A stretch of DNA of 64,000 nt from Streptomyces sp. CB01580 (GCF_001905795.1 NZ_LIXJ01000022.1:62001-126000); one strand, 5' to 3'; positions 48,740 to 57,435 are shown, counted from the first letter of the stretch. Numbers and translations are program-made. Notes: a model not told the origin generated them from the sequence alone.

Positions 48740-49876
48740 GTGAACCGACGTCACTGTGCCGCAGCCGCGATCACTCTGGTCTGTGCGCTGACCGTGCTCA
48801 CCGCGCCGGTCGAGGCGTTCGCCGCGCCCTCCCCGCCGTCCCCCGCCGCATCACGGCACGCGTCGGACTCCAAAAACCCCGTCGGACCCGGGACCGGGGC
48901 GAAGACGAAGGCGACGAAGCCGTCGAAGGCGTCGGAGCCGAAGAAGAACCTCGAAGAGGTACGCGAGGAGATCGAGGCCCTCTACCGCAAGGCGGGTGCG
49001 GCCACCGACGCGTACAACCTCGCCGTCGAGAAGGCCAAGAAGCAGTCCAACGAGATCGTCAGGCTGGCCCGGGCCATCGTCGTGGGGCGGGCGAAGATCA
49101 CCGAGCTCAAGAGCCAGGCGGGCGCCCAGGCCCGCGAGCAGTACCGCAGCGGGGGGCTGCCGCCCGGGGCGCAGCTGATGCTGAGCGACGATCCACAGCT
49201 GTTCCTGGACGGGGTGAACCGGGTGCGGGAGGGCCAGCAGGCCGCCCGCGGCGTCCTCGGTGAACTGACCAGGACCCAGCAGAACCTGGAGACGTACAGC
49301 AAGGACGCGACCACCAACTGGGAGAAGCTCGAAGCCAACCGCCTGAAGCAGGCCGAGGCCAAGAAAGAGATCAAGGAACAGATAGCGGCGGCGAAAAAGC
49401 TGGAATCCCAGCTCGAGAAGGAGGAGCGGGCCCGGCTGCTCAAGCTGGAGCAGGAAGCCGCGTACAAGATGCAGACGGCGTGGCTCAGCTCCGGTGCTTT
49501 GAAGGACATCAACCGCGAGGCGAGTGCGAGCGGGAAGAAGGCGTTGGCCTTCGCGACCGCGCAGATCGGCAAGCCGTACGTGTGGGGCGCCGAGGGGCCC
49601 GACTCCTACGACTGCTCGGGGCTGACGTCGCAGGCGTGGGCCGCGGCCGGCCGGCCCATCCCGCGCACCTCTCAGGAACAGTGGCGGCTGCTGCCGCGCG
49701 TCGCCATCAAGGACATGCGCCCCGGCGACCTGATCATCTATCACGACGACGCCAGCCACGTGGGGATGTACGTCGGCGACGGCGCCATCGTCCACGCCCC
49801 ACGCCCCGGCCGCGATGTCACGCTGGCGGGCGCGGGTTCGATGCGGATACTCGGCGTGGTCCGCCCGGACAAGTAG
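48740..49876 (+). CDS. NlpC/P60 family peptidoglycan hydrolase
   Basis: Encodes 378 residues from GTG 48740 with GGAGGGGGATCAT upstream. Signal peptide ending EAFAAP; residues ~70-250 form a long coiled coil (EEVREEIEALYRKAGAAT, LEKEERARLLKLEQE) as in RipA-like hydrolases; residues ~265-378 are the NlpC/P60 domain with catalytic DSYDCSGL, and ASHVGMYVGDGAIVHAP. It cleaves D-Glu to meso/LL-DAP bonds in peptidoglycan, needed for growth or division. The coiled coil probably blocks or positions the active site. Confidence 0.94.
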   Translation: MNRRHCAAAAITLVCALTVLTAPVEAFAAPSPPSPAASRHASDSKNPVGPGTGAKTKATKPSKASEPKKNLEEVREEIEALYRKAGAATDAYNLAVEKAKKQSNEIVRLARAIVVGRAKITELKSQAGAQAREQYRSGGLPPGAQLMLSDDPQLFLDGVNRVREGQQAARGVLGELTRTQQNLETYSKDATTNWEKLEANRLKQAEAKKEIKEQIAAAKKLESQLEKEERARLLKLEQEAAYKMQTAWLSSGALKDINREASASGKKALAFATAQIGKPYVWGAEGPDSYDCSGLTSQAWAAAGRPIPRTSQEQWRLLPRVAIKDMRPGDLIIYHDDASHVGMYVGDGAIVHAPRPGRDVTLAGAGSMRILGVVRPDK

Positions 49877-50446
49877 GACGCCGCCTGGGGACGGGAGAGG
49901 GACGAGAGCCACTGCCCCCCGCCCATGTGCACGGTCGCGCCCGTGTGCACCGCCCCGTCCGTGCACGGTGGCGCCCATGTGCACGGTCACGCCCGAGGTG
50001 CACCACCCCGCCCGTTTGCGCCATCGCGCCGAAGCGACCCACCGGCCCGGGACCGCGCGCCTCGCTCCGGTGACCCATCTCACCGGGGTGACGCGCGCCA
50101 CCAGGGAGCTCACGCGCTTCGTGGTGGGCTGCGTCACCGAGCGGCTCACTTGTTTCACGGTGACGCGCGCCACCTCCGCGCCCACGTGAGCTTTCTCATG
50201 CGCGGTCGCCCGCCCCCGGTTCCCGTCCCGGCGCTCCCCGCCGGATCCGTGACGGGACGCGGCTTATGGCCGGGCGGACGCGGCCCGCGACCCGGCGCAT
50301 GACCGGACATACGACAGACGCATGACGGCGGGCGGTCGCGGTACGCCATTCCGTTTCCCCACCGCGGCCCGCTATCGTCCCGGTCTGGCGGTTCGTCGTT
50401 CGTCGTCCCGCCACACCCTCGGGGGGAGGGAAGGAATCCCGAACCG
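49877..50446. other. 570-bp intergenic region with GTGCACGGT repeats
   Basis: No supported gene. From about 49922 to 50000 the motif (A/G)TGTGCACGGTCGCGCCC recurs in at least four diverged forms. Around 50100-50190 CACGCGC/GTGACGCGCGCCACC motifs recur. The promoter for the receiver-PP2C gene should lie within 50330-50440, which is slightly AT-richer. Confidence 0.5.
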
Positions 50447-52012
50447 ATGCCCGTACCCGAACCGCAGGAGCAGACCCCGCTCGCTGCGGAGACCTCCCCC
50501 GCCACCGGCCTCACCCTTCTGGTGATCGAGGACGACCCCGCGGGCACCTTCACCGTCCCCGAACTCCCGGCCTCGGCGGGCACCCGGATACGTGTCCGGA
50601 CCGCCCGCAACCTGACCGAGGCGGACCGGCTCCTCACGGACGACGTGGACTGCATCCTGCTCGACCTGGCCCTACCGACCGGCGCCGAGGCACGCGCCGC
50701 CCGCGCCACCCACACCGGGAACGTCCGCGGAACGACCGGGTCCGCCCAGGGAGCGACGGGCCCCGCGGAGGCCGCAGGAGCCGAGGGCACGGGCGTGGAC
50801 GCGCTCGCCATGCTCCGGCACGTCCTGCGACTGGCCCCGCGCCACGCCGTCCTCGCCCTGACCGCGCGGGACGACACCGAGCTGGCCGCCGAGGCGGTAC
50901 GGGTCGGCGCCCAGGACTACCTCTTCCGCGGCGAACTCGACGGGCGGCTGCTCAGTCGCGCCATCCGGTACGCCGTCGAACGCAAGCGCGCCGACCTCGC
51001 ACAGCACCAGCTCACCGAGTCCCGGCTGCACGCCCAGGAGAACGCCCGTCTCGAACGCGGGCTGCTCCCCACCCCTCTGCTCGTGGGCTCCGACCTGCGC
51101 TTCGCGGCCCGCTACCGCCCTGGCCGCAGCCGCGCACTGCTCGGCGGCGACTTCTACGACACGGTCCGCACCCCCGACGGAACCGTCCACGCGATGATCG
51201 GCGATGTCTGCGGCCACGGCCCGGACGAAGCGGCGCTCGGTGTCGAACTGCGCATAGCCTGGCGGGCGTTGACCCTGGCCGGACTCTGCGGCGACGAGCT
51301 GCTCGCCACGCTCCAGCAGGTCCTGGAGCACGAACGACACAGCGAGGAGGTCTTCGCGACGCTCTGCGCCGTCGACATCGCCCCCGACGGCCGGCGCGCC
51401 GGTCTCTGCATCGCGGGCCATCCCGCCCCGCTGCTCGCCCGGCACGGACGGGCCGCACATCTGCTCCCGTGCGAGGACGGCGGACCGGCCCTGGGCCTGC
51501 TGCCGCGGGCCCGGTGGCCGCGTCGGCAGGTGGACCTCGGCGGCTCCTGGAGCCTGATGATGTACACGGACGGGCTGATCGAAGGACGCGTCGGCGAGGG
51601 CACCCGACGGCTCGGCCAGGACGGCATGGTCGCGATGATCAACCAGCAGCTGGCCGAGGGACTCACCGGCGAGGACCTGCTGGAGGCCGCGGTCGCCCGC
51701 GTGCGTCAGCTGAACGGCGACGAGCTGACCGACGACGTGGCGGTCCTGCTGCTCGACCGCGACCAGGAACGGATCCGCCGGTACACGGGATCCGGCTTGG
51801 GCGCGTACACCAGCCGTGGCCCCGCCCCGTACTCCGACCACTACTCCGACCACGGTCCTGGTGGCGGACGGGACCCGAACGGCGGCCGGAATCCGAGCGG
51901 TGGCCCGAACGAGGGCGGGGGCCGGGCCATGAACATCCCGCGCCCCCGCCCCGGTTCGGCCTCACCCACGAACGCGGCGGGCGCCGCGTCCGGTCAGCGC
52001 CCGCCGTTGTAG
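50447..52012 (+). CDS. Receiver-PP2C (SpoIIE/RsbU-like) phosphatase
   Basis: Encodes 521 residues. Residues ~20-170 form a response-regulator-like receiver: LLVIEDDPAG, CILLDLALP (Asp ~70), AVLALTARDDTELA. A ~40-residue low-complexity insertion (RATHTGNVRGTTGSAQGATG) follows the aspartate strand, and the conserved lysine position is arginine (QDYLFRGELDG). Residues ~195-440 are a PP2C SpoIIE domain: LGGDFYDTV, IGDVCGHGPDEAALG, MMYTDGLIEG. Such proteins dephosphorylate anti-sigma antagonists in partner-switching. The Gly/Arg tail is disordered. Confidence 0.9.
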   Translation: MPVPEPQEQTPLAAETSPATGLTLLVIEDDPAGTFTVPELPASAGTRIRVRTARNLTEADRLLTDDVDCILLDLALPTGAEARAARATHTGNVRGTTGSAQGATGPAEAAGAEGTGVDALAMLRHVLRLAPRHAVLALTARDDTELAAEAVRVGAQDYLFRGELDGRLLSRAIRYAVERKRADLAQHQLTESRLHAQENARLERGLLPTPLLVGSDLRFAARYRPGRSRALLGGDFYDTVRTPDGTVHAMIGDVCGHGPDEAALGVELRIAWRALTLAGLCGDELLATLQQVLEHERHSEEVFATLCAVDIAPDGRRAGLCIAGHPAPLLARHGRAAHLLPCEDGGPALGLLPRARWPRRQVDLGGSWSLMMYTDGLIEGRVGEGTRRLGQDGMVAMINQQLAEGLTGEDLLEAAVARVRQLNGDELTDDVAVLLLDRDQERIRRYTGSGLGAYTSRGPAPYSDHYSDHGPGGGRDPNGGRNPSGGPNEGGGRAMNIPRPRPGSASPTNAAGAASGQRPPL

Positions 52013-52326
52013 GGCCCGTACGGCCCGTCGCTGCTGGAACCGCCGCGCCGGCCGCCACCCGAGACCGCCCTGAGCGCGGGCCGCACGTCCACCAGGAACA
52101 CGATGGACGCGACCAGACCGGCGAGCTGGAGGAACAGCATGGGGACGAAGAGATTCACGGCGACGGCGACACCGAGGATGATGAGCCAGAAGGACTTCTG
52201 CTGCTTGTCCGCGGCCCGGTAGGCGTCCTCACGGGCCATCGCCGCCATGACCAGCGCGACCACGGCCAGGACGAGCATGGCCATGTAGAGCAGCCAGATG
52301 AGTGTGCTGAATCCTGTGAGCAACAT
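51994..52326 (-). CDS. DUF2516 membrane protein
   Basis: Encodes 110 residues from ATG 52326 (GTG 52335 possible). Two membrane helices: FSTLIWLLYMAMLVLAVVAL and SFWLIILGVAVAVNLFVP, with a third hydrophobic segment MLFLQLAGLVASIVFLVDVR; C-terminus Gly/Ser-rich. DUF2516 is an actinobacterial family without known function. The 3' end overlaps the phosphatase gene by 19 bases tail-to-tail. It is the last of three same-strand genes headed by the XRE regulator. Confidence 0.86.
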   Translation of the reverse strand: MLLTGFSTLIWLLYMAMLVLAVVALVMAAMAREDAYRAADKQQKSFWLIILGVAVAVNLFVPMLFLQLAGLVASIVFLVDVRPALRAVSGGGRRGGSSSDGPYGPYNGGR

Positions 52327-52548
52327 GGTGTGCACCGCCTAGTCGATGGATGAGCCCCTCGCGGCCAAGGTACCGGGGCAACGAGCCGGGCACCCCGAAA
52401 AATGCCCGCCCCGGCCGCCGGTACACGCGGCGGTGCCACGGCACCGCAGCCTGCGGCCCGTGGCACCGGGGTCCTGCTTCACGCCGGGGTTCCGCTTCGT
52501 ACCGGGGGTTCTGTCTCGCCCCGGGAGTCCTGCCTCGCCCCAGGGGCC

Positions 52549-53325
52549 CTACTTCGCGCTCGGCGGAGGCGTCCGCTTGGCAGCGGACTTGCGCGCGGGC
52601 GCCTTCTTGGCGGACGCGGCCGGAGCCTTGCCCTCCGCCCCCGCGGCCTTCGGGGTGGGCGTCGCCTTGGCCTGTCCCGCCCGGTCGGCCGATGCCGTCC
52701 GCGAGGTGCCCGTGGTCCCGGCGGACCTGGTACCCGCGGGCCTGGTCCCCGCAGACGCGGTCCCGGCCGACTTGGAGCCCGCGGCCCCGGTCGCAGTGGC
52801 GTTGGCGCCGTTTGCCTTGGCCCCGGTCGCGTGGGTACCGGTCGCCCTGGTCCCGGCCGGCTTGGACTCCTTGCGCGGCTCGACGACGACGGCGATCTCG
52901 ACGATCTCGTCGGCCGTCTCGCCCCGCCAGTTCCGCACGGTCCGCTCGCCGCGCTCGGCGACCTTCTCGTACGTCTCCCGGGCCCGCACCGCGTACTCCG
53001 CCGCCACGCCCAGGCTGCGCATCGCGAGGTCCTGGGCGCTCTCGCCCAGCTTCCGCAGATCGCTGTCGAACGCCCCGATCACCTCGCCGACCTTGGCCTG
53101 CACGGTGGCCTGTGCCTCCTTGGCCTGGGTCGCCATCTTCTCCTGCACGACCTTGGGGTCGGTGTTGCGCATCGCCTCGATGCGCTCCGGCGCCTCGGCA
53201 CGCAGCTGCTCGATCAGCGCCGGAACCTTGCGCGCCTGCTCGACGGCGAGGTCGGCCGTACCGGCGGCGAAGTAGAGGGGGGTCGGGTCGGTGAGGGTCT
53301 TGCGCAGGTCATCGGTGATGGGCAT
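52549..53325 (-). CDS. HbhA-like heparin-binding/histone-like protein
   Basis: Encodes 258 residues. The N-terminal half is helical (DDLRKTLTDPTPLYFAAGTA, LGESAQDLAMRSLGVAAEYA, ETYEKVAERGERTVRNWRGE) and resembles heparin-binding hemagglutinin HbhA; the C-terminal ~110 residues are an Ala/Gly/Thr/Lys tail ending in PARKSAAKRTPPPSAK. Mycobacterial HbhA is a surface adhesin; the Streptomyces homologues probably bind DNA or polyanions. Lies 27 bases after the XRE regulator stop, so likely one operon. Confidence 0.8.
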   Translation of the reverse strand: MPITDDLRKTLTDPTPLYFAAGTADLAVEQARKVPALIEQLRAEAPERIEAMRNTDPKVVQEKMATQAKEAQATVQAKVGEVIGAFDSDLRKLGESAQDLAMRSLGVAAEYAVRARETYEKVAERGERTVRNWRGETADEIVEIAVVVEPRKESKPAGTRATGTHATGAKANGANATATGAAGSKSAGTASAGTRPAGTRSAGTTGTSRTASADRAGQAKATPTPKAAGAEGKAPAASAKKAPARKSAAKRTPPPSAK

Positions 53326-53352
53326 GACTGTGGTCCTCCCGGATCATCAGAC

Positions 53353-53805
53353 TCAGTGTGAGGGTTTTGAGGGTTTTGACCTCGAAACCGGGCCGGCGTC
53401 CTTCCCGTCGTCGCCCGTCTGCGGGCCGTCGGTGCCGTCACCGGATCCAGGTCCGGGCTCGAACCCGTTCTCCTTGCGGAAGGCGTCGTAGATCTGCAGC
53501 AGCACGCTCTTCTGCCGCTCGCTGATGAACGGATCGGACAGGATCGACGCCCACGTCTCCGACTCCTCCCGCTCCCGCTCCTCCAGAATCCCGGCCCGTA
53601 CGTACAGGGTCTCGGCGGAGATCCGCAGGGCCTTGGCGACCTGCTGCAGGACCTCGGCGCTCGGCTTGCGCAGCCCGCGCTCGATCTGGCTGAGGTAGGG
53701 ATTGGACACCCCGGCGGCATCGGCGAGCTGCCGCAACGACAACTGCGCGTTGCGCCGCTGTTCGCGCAGGTACTCACCGAGATTGCCGACGTTGAGCGAT
53801 GCCAT
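53353..53805 (-). CDS. XRE-family helix-turn-helix regulator
   Basis: Encodes 150 residues from ATG 53805. Residues ~10-65 are an HTH_3 domain (GEYLREQRRNAQLSLRQLAD, VSNPYLSQIERGLRKPSAEV). The C-terminal half (ESETWASILSDPFISERQKS, LLQIYDAFRKENG) is a helical partner domain and the end is Asp/Gly/Pro-rich. Its promoter holds a perfect 12+12 base palindrome, so it probably represses its own operon with the HbhA-like gene. Conserved in position in streptomycetes, as I recall. Confidence 0.9.
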   Translation of the reverse strand: MASLNVGNLGEYLREQRRNAQLSLRQLADAAGVSNPYLSQIERGLRKPSAEVLQQVAKALRISAETLYVRAGILEEREREESETWASILSDPFISERQKSVLLQIYDAFRKENGFEPGPGSGDGTDGPQTGDDGKDAGPVSRSKPSKPSH

Positions 53806-53830
53806 ACCCCGATGGTGCGCCCACTCGCTA

Positions 53831-53858
53831 ACTTTTGCAAGCACCCGCTTGCAAAAGT
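53831..53858. promoter_or_regulatory. 28-bp palindrome upstream of the XRE regulator
   Basis: ACTTTTGCAAGC - ACCC - GCTTGCAAAAGT: perfect 12-base arms, 26 bases before the regulator start codon and strikingly AT-rich for this chromosome. Size, symmetry and site fit an autoregulatory operator for the XRE dimer. Confidence 0.7.
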
Positions 53859-54025
53859 GCATCGTGTCACCGGCACGACCGGCATCAACGTGACGCATAC
53901 GAGTGACTGGACACGGGGGTCGCCACCCGGGCTCGGCATCCGTCGCGCGGCGCGCCCCGTGACGGACGGCCCTTGGAACCAGGGCGGGTGACGACCGTCT
54001 CGCCCAGCCGGCGAAAGGCGTCCGC

Positions 54026-54403
54026 TCAGTCGAGGACCGCAGTGGCTTCGATCTCGACGAGATGGTCGGGAACGTCCAGTGCCGCCACGCCCAGCAGCGT
54101 GGCCGGCGCGACCGGGGCGGCACCCAGCCTCGCGGCCGCCCGGGAGATCCCCTTCAGGAGCAGGGGCATCTTGCCGGGGGTCCAGTCGACGACGTGGACG
54201 GTCAGCTTCGCCACGTCGTCGAAGGAACCACCGGCTGCGGCCAGGGCGGTACCGATGTTGAGGTAGCACTGTTCGACCTGGGCGACGAGGTCACCTTCGC
54301 CGACCGTGGCCCCCTCGGCATCCCAGGCGACCTGCCCGGCGATGAAGACGAGTTTCGACCCGGACGCGATCGACACCTGCCGATAGACGTCGACCTCGGG
54401 CAG
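54026..54403 (-). CDS. RidA (YjgF) family enamine/imine deaminase
   Basis: Encodes 125 residues if translation starts at CTG 54403 (LPEVDVYRQVSIASGSKLVF). FIAGQVAWDAEG, QVEQCYLNIGTALAAAGGS and VDWTPGKMP are RidA-like. RidA proteins hydrolyse reactive enamines from PLP enzymes. An in-frame TGA lies four codons upstream of the CTG, which has AAGGAGG just before it; the next start, GTG 54376, would drop nine family-typical residues. A lost base between ATG 54419 and the CTG is another explanation. Divergent from the HxlR gene. Confidence 0.75.
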   Translation of the reverse strand: MPEVDVYRQVSIASGSKLVFIAGQVAWDAEGATVGEGDLVAQVEQCYLNIGTALAAAGGSFDDVAKLTVHVVDWTPGKMPLLLKGISRAAARLGAAPVAPATLLGVAALDVPDHLVEIEATAVLD

Positions 54404-54451
54404 TCCACCTCCTTGTCATGAGGGACGGTCGCACCCCTCGTGGTCTCTTGT

Positions 54452-54520
54452 GGTTACTGAGAAACCGTAGGAGAGTGGCCGCTGACATGGAAGAACGCAC
54501 TTTTCGGTGACTGGGGAACC
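54452..54520. promoter_or_regulatory. Two similar 15-mers in the RidA/HxlR intergenic region
   Basis: GGTTACTGAGAAACC (54452-54466) and GGTGACTGGGGAACC (54506-54520) match at 11 of 15 bases; the second touches the hxlR start codon. HxlR proteins bind short imperfect palindromes near divergent promoters, so these are operator candidates. Confidence 0.5.
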
Positions 54521-54522
54521 TC

Positions 54523-54906
54523 ATGGTGACCAAGCAGTTCAAGGGCTCGCCCGAGGACGAAGCGGACCTGACGCGCGCGGACTCGTTGGCACGGGAGATC
54601 TTCTCGGACGTCGCCAACAAGTGGGCGCTCCTGATCATCGAGGCGGTGGGCGACCGCACCCTGCGCTTCACCGAGTTGCGCGACGAGGTCGAAGGCATCA
54701 GCCACAAGATGCTCACCCAGAACCTGCGCATGCTGGAGCGCAACGGCCTGGTCGAGCGGTGCGTGCATCCCACCGTGCCGCCGCGGGTCGAGTACACCCT
54801 CACGGAGCCGGGCCGGGCCCTGCGAGCGACGGTCGCCGGCATGTGCGACTGGACCCACCGGTACCTCGGTCACATCGAGAACGCCCGGCGCGACTTCGAC
54901 AACTGA
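54523..54906 (+). CDS. HxlR-family transcriptional regulator
   Basis: Encodes 127 residues. Winged helix features EIFSDVANKWALLIIEAVGD, RTLRFTELRDEVEGISHKML and VPPRVEYTLTEPGRALR are standard for HxlR. A conserved early cysteine common to redox-sensing HxlR members is absent; the only cysteines are in ERCVHP and MCDWTH. Divergent from the ridA gene, which is probably its target, with two candidate operators between. Confidence 0.92.
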   Translation: MVTKQFKGSPEDEADLTRADSLAREIFSDVANKWALLIIEAVGDRTLRFTELRDEVEGISHKMLTQNLRMLERNGLVERCVHPTVPPRVEYTLTEPGRALRATVAGMCDWTHRYLGHIENARRDFDN

Positions 54907-55114
54907 CAGCCGGCTCACTCGCGTACGCGACTGTCGGGCGGGCCCGAGGCGCTGCTCCGCACCCCGGACGACCGCACCCCGAGCCGCTCCCCGGACGGCT
55001 GCAACCCAGGTGCCCCGCGCCACGGGTGAGCGCATCGCAGGTGACGGTGGCGCGGGTGAACCGCGCCGCAAGTGACGACACGCCGATGTCAGTGGCATCG
55101 GCGATGATCGCGGC

Positions 55115-55306
55115 ATGACTACGACCGCCGCCGATCGCATGTGGTTCGAGGAGCGTTTCCCGGAACTCGCGGGAGCGTATTGCTTCACCTTGGCGCACGG
55201 CCTGTCGCCCACCGAGGTGCTGCGCCGCCTCGAAGGGCGTGAGGACTGTGGCAGCGCCCGAGTCGTCCATGACACCGCCGCCGCAGCGGAGTCGGCGGGC
55301 GCCTGA
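55115..55306 (+). pseudogene. Truncated DUF6461-like gene
   Basis: Encodes only 63 residues: MTTTAADRMWFEERFPELAG and AYCFTLAHGLSPTEVLRRLE match the N-terminus of DUF6461 proteins, normally ~150-200 residues long as I recall. The following sequence runs into Ala-rich noise and stops. No continuation in another frame was found in the next 190 bases. Probably a remnant of a deleted gene. Confidence 0.5.
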
Positions 55307-55499
55307 CGCGAAGTCGGGATGAGGAACGACGCGGCAGGTTCACCTGCACTCGGCATTCGGCATTCGGCGAGACGCAATACGACACAGCACGGCATGGGGC
55401 GGCTTCGATGACACATGCTCCGACCGGCGGTACGGACCGTCGCGGCGGGCAGTACCCGACCCGCCGCCCGCCGACGAATCGAAGATCGGGAGAAGATCC

Positions 55500-55994
55500 A
55501 TGGGTGTACTGACCGACTATTTCCGCGCGGGGGATGCCGCCTCGGTCGTCCAGGCGCTTGAGCAGACGGATGGTGCGTCCCCGCTCTACGCGGAACCCTC
55601 CGTGTTCGACGGGGTCGAAGCCAAGCACGTGGATCCGGCCGTCGTCCTGGGTCAGCTGATCGCGGCCGTCCAGCAGACCGAGTGGCGGGTGGACCTGGTG
55701 GGCGAGACGACCGTGTGGCCGACCTCCCCGGCTCCCGGCCCGGAGGGCCCCGAGACCGACGACGATCCCTGGGTGACCGGGCCATGGGTGTCGCAACTCG
55801 GTCCCGTGGTACGGGACGCCCTGGCGGGAGTACACGACTCCGAAATACCGGCCATCGCCGCGAGGTGGGTGCAGGCGGAGGAGTTGCGGGAAGCCCGCGC
55901 CGAAGAGATGCGGCCGCTGGTCGAATCGCTCGTCCTGCTCGCCAGGCGGGCTCACGACGCCGGTGATCAGCTCTACTGCTGGATGTCGTTGTGA
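55500..55994 (+). CDS. Conserved hypothetical protein
   Basis: Encodes 164 residues; GGGAGAAGATCC precedes ATG 55500. MGVLTDYFRAGDAASVVQAL, LVGETTVWPTSPAPGPEGPE and EIPAIAARWVQAEELREARA recall a Streptomyces family that often sits near DUF6461-type genes, as here. Soluble, acidic, mostly helical. Function unknown; the pairing with a DUF6461 remnant suggests a former two-gene unit. Confidence 0.75.
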   Translation: MGVLTDYFRAGDAASVVQALEQTDGASPLYAEPSVFDGVEAKHVDPAVVLGQLIAAVQQTEWRVDLVGETTVWPTSPAPGPEGPETDDDPWVTGPWVSQLGPVVRDALAGVHDSEIPAIAARWVQAEELREARAEEMRPLVESLVLLARRAHDAGDQLYCWMSL

Positions 55995-56349
55995 GCTCGT
56001 CCGGTACTCACCCCCTCACGCGTCACGCGTGGCCGCGACGGCGGCAGCCAGGAGGCCGTCGGCCACGGGGTGCGGGGCACGGGGTCGGGTGACGGCGAGG
56101 ACCTCCTGCTCGGGGCGGTGGTCCACGGGAAGGCCGTCGACGCGGTGGAGCGGCCGGGTCCGGTCGTGCCGGCCGCCGACCACGCAGGCGGGTGCGAATC
56201 CGCCCGCCGGGCCGAGGAGACCACCACCGAGCAGATGAAGGACCGGGGAAGGCGGAGCCCCTGCCCGGCCCCCGCCTTGACCTTCACCCTGGGGAAAGCC
56301 ACAGCATCGGTGGGGCCGGGCCAGGCGCCCGGCACGAGGAGGAGCGGGC
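55995..56349. other. Intergenic region before the MerR-PP2C gene
   Basis: 355 bases with no gene I can support. Minus-strand reading GGRHDRTRPLHRVDGLPVDH looks faintly protein-like but lacks a family match. The PP2C gene has GAGGAGCGGGC eight bases before its ATG. Confidence 0.4.
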
Positions 56350-57435
56350 ATGGAACTGCTGACCATCGGGGCGTTCGCGAAGGCGTCCCGGCTGTCGCCG
56401 AAGGCCCTGCGCCTGTACGACGAACTCGGCCTGCTGCCACCCGCGCGCGTCGATCCGGTGACCGGTTACCGCCTCTACGCGCCGCGGCAACTGGAGCGGG
56501 CCCGACTGGTCGCCTGGCTGCGGCGCCTGGGGATGCCGCTCGCCCGCATCCGGCACGTCTGCACCCTGGACGCGGCCGGGGCGGCCCAGGAGGTCCGAGC
56601 GTTCCGGGCCCGGTTCGAGGCCGAGACCGCCGCGCGGCGGGACCTCGCCGCCTTCCTCGTCGACCAGCTGACCGGAGAGGACCCCGGAATGTCACCGACC
56701 ACGACCACCGAGCCCCTGGAAATCCGTTACGCCGCGCTCTCCGACACCGGCCGCGTCCGCGGGAGCAACCAGGACACCGCCTACGCGGGAGGCCGGCTGC
56801 TCGCCGTCGCCGACGGCTTCGGCCGTGCGGGCGCCTCCGCGAGTGCCGCCGCCGTCGACGCGTTCCGGCACCTCGAAACCGGCGGTGTCCCGGCGGGCGA
56901 TCTCCTCAACGTCCTGGAGGACGCCGTCGAACGGGCCGAGCGGGCGGTACGCGGCGTCACCGCCACGGGTCCCGCGCCGGACGAAACCGGCACCACGCTC
57001 ACCGCGATGCTCTGGACGGGCTCGCGGCTGGCCCTCGTCCACATCGGCGACTCCCGCGCCCATCTCCTGCGCGACGGCGCGCTGTTCCGGATCACGCACG
57101 ACCACACCGTGGTGCAGGCGTTGATCGACGAGGGGCGCATCGACCCGGAGGAGGCCGACTCCCACCCTCAGCGCTCACTGCTGATCCGGGCGCTGGGCCG
57201 GGGAGCCGACGGCACCCCCGACATGCGCCTGCACGAAGCCCGCGCCGGGGACCGCTACTTGCTCTGCTCGGACGGCCTGTCCGCGGTGGTCGGCACCGAG
57301 GAGATGCGCCGGGTCCTCACCACGGTCGACGAACCGGAACCGGCCGTACGGGAACTCGTCTCGCTGGCCAACCGCTCCGGCGGCCCCGACAACATCAGCT
57401 GCGTCGTCGCGGACGTCGTGGAGCCGCACCGGTAG
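56350..57435 (+). CDS. MerR-type DNA-binding domain fused to PP2C phosphatase
   Basis: Encodes 361 residues. Residues 1-~72 are a MerR winged helix (ELLTIGAFAKASRLSPKALR, YRLYAPRQLERARLVAWLRR), ~75-110 the dimer coil, and ~125-361 a complete PP2C domain: RVRGSNQDTAYAGG, VADGFGRAG, GTTLTAMLWTG, VHIGDSRAHLLRDG, DHTVVQAL, CSDGLSAVVG, GGPDNISCVVADV. A Ser/Thr phosphatase joined to a DNA-binding domain suggests control of promoter binding by dephosphorylating itself or a partner. No kinase gene adjoins. Confidence 0.93.
   Translation: MELLTIGAFAKASRLSPKALRLYDELGLLPPARVDPVTGYRLYAPRQLERARLVAWLRRLGMPLARIRHVCTLDAAGAAQEVRAFRARFEAETAARRDLAAFLVDQLTGEDPGMSPTTTTEPLEIRYAALSDTGRVRGSNQDTAYAGGRLLAVADGFGRAGASASAAAVDAFRHLETGGVPAGDLLNVLEDAVERAERAVRGVTATGPAPDETGTTLTAMLWTGSRLALVHIGDSRAHLLRDGALFRITHDHTVVQALIDEGRIDPEEADSHPQRSLLIRALGRGADGTPDMRLHEARAGDRYLLCSDGLSAVVGTEEMRRVLTTVDEPEPAVRELVSLANRSGGPDNISCVVADVVEPHR

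Noticed and set aside
56016..56366. Minus-strand 116-residue frame before the MerR-PP2C gene
   Set aside because: Low-complexity composition, no family match, and it runs into the ribosome-binding site of the real gene.
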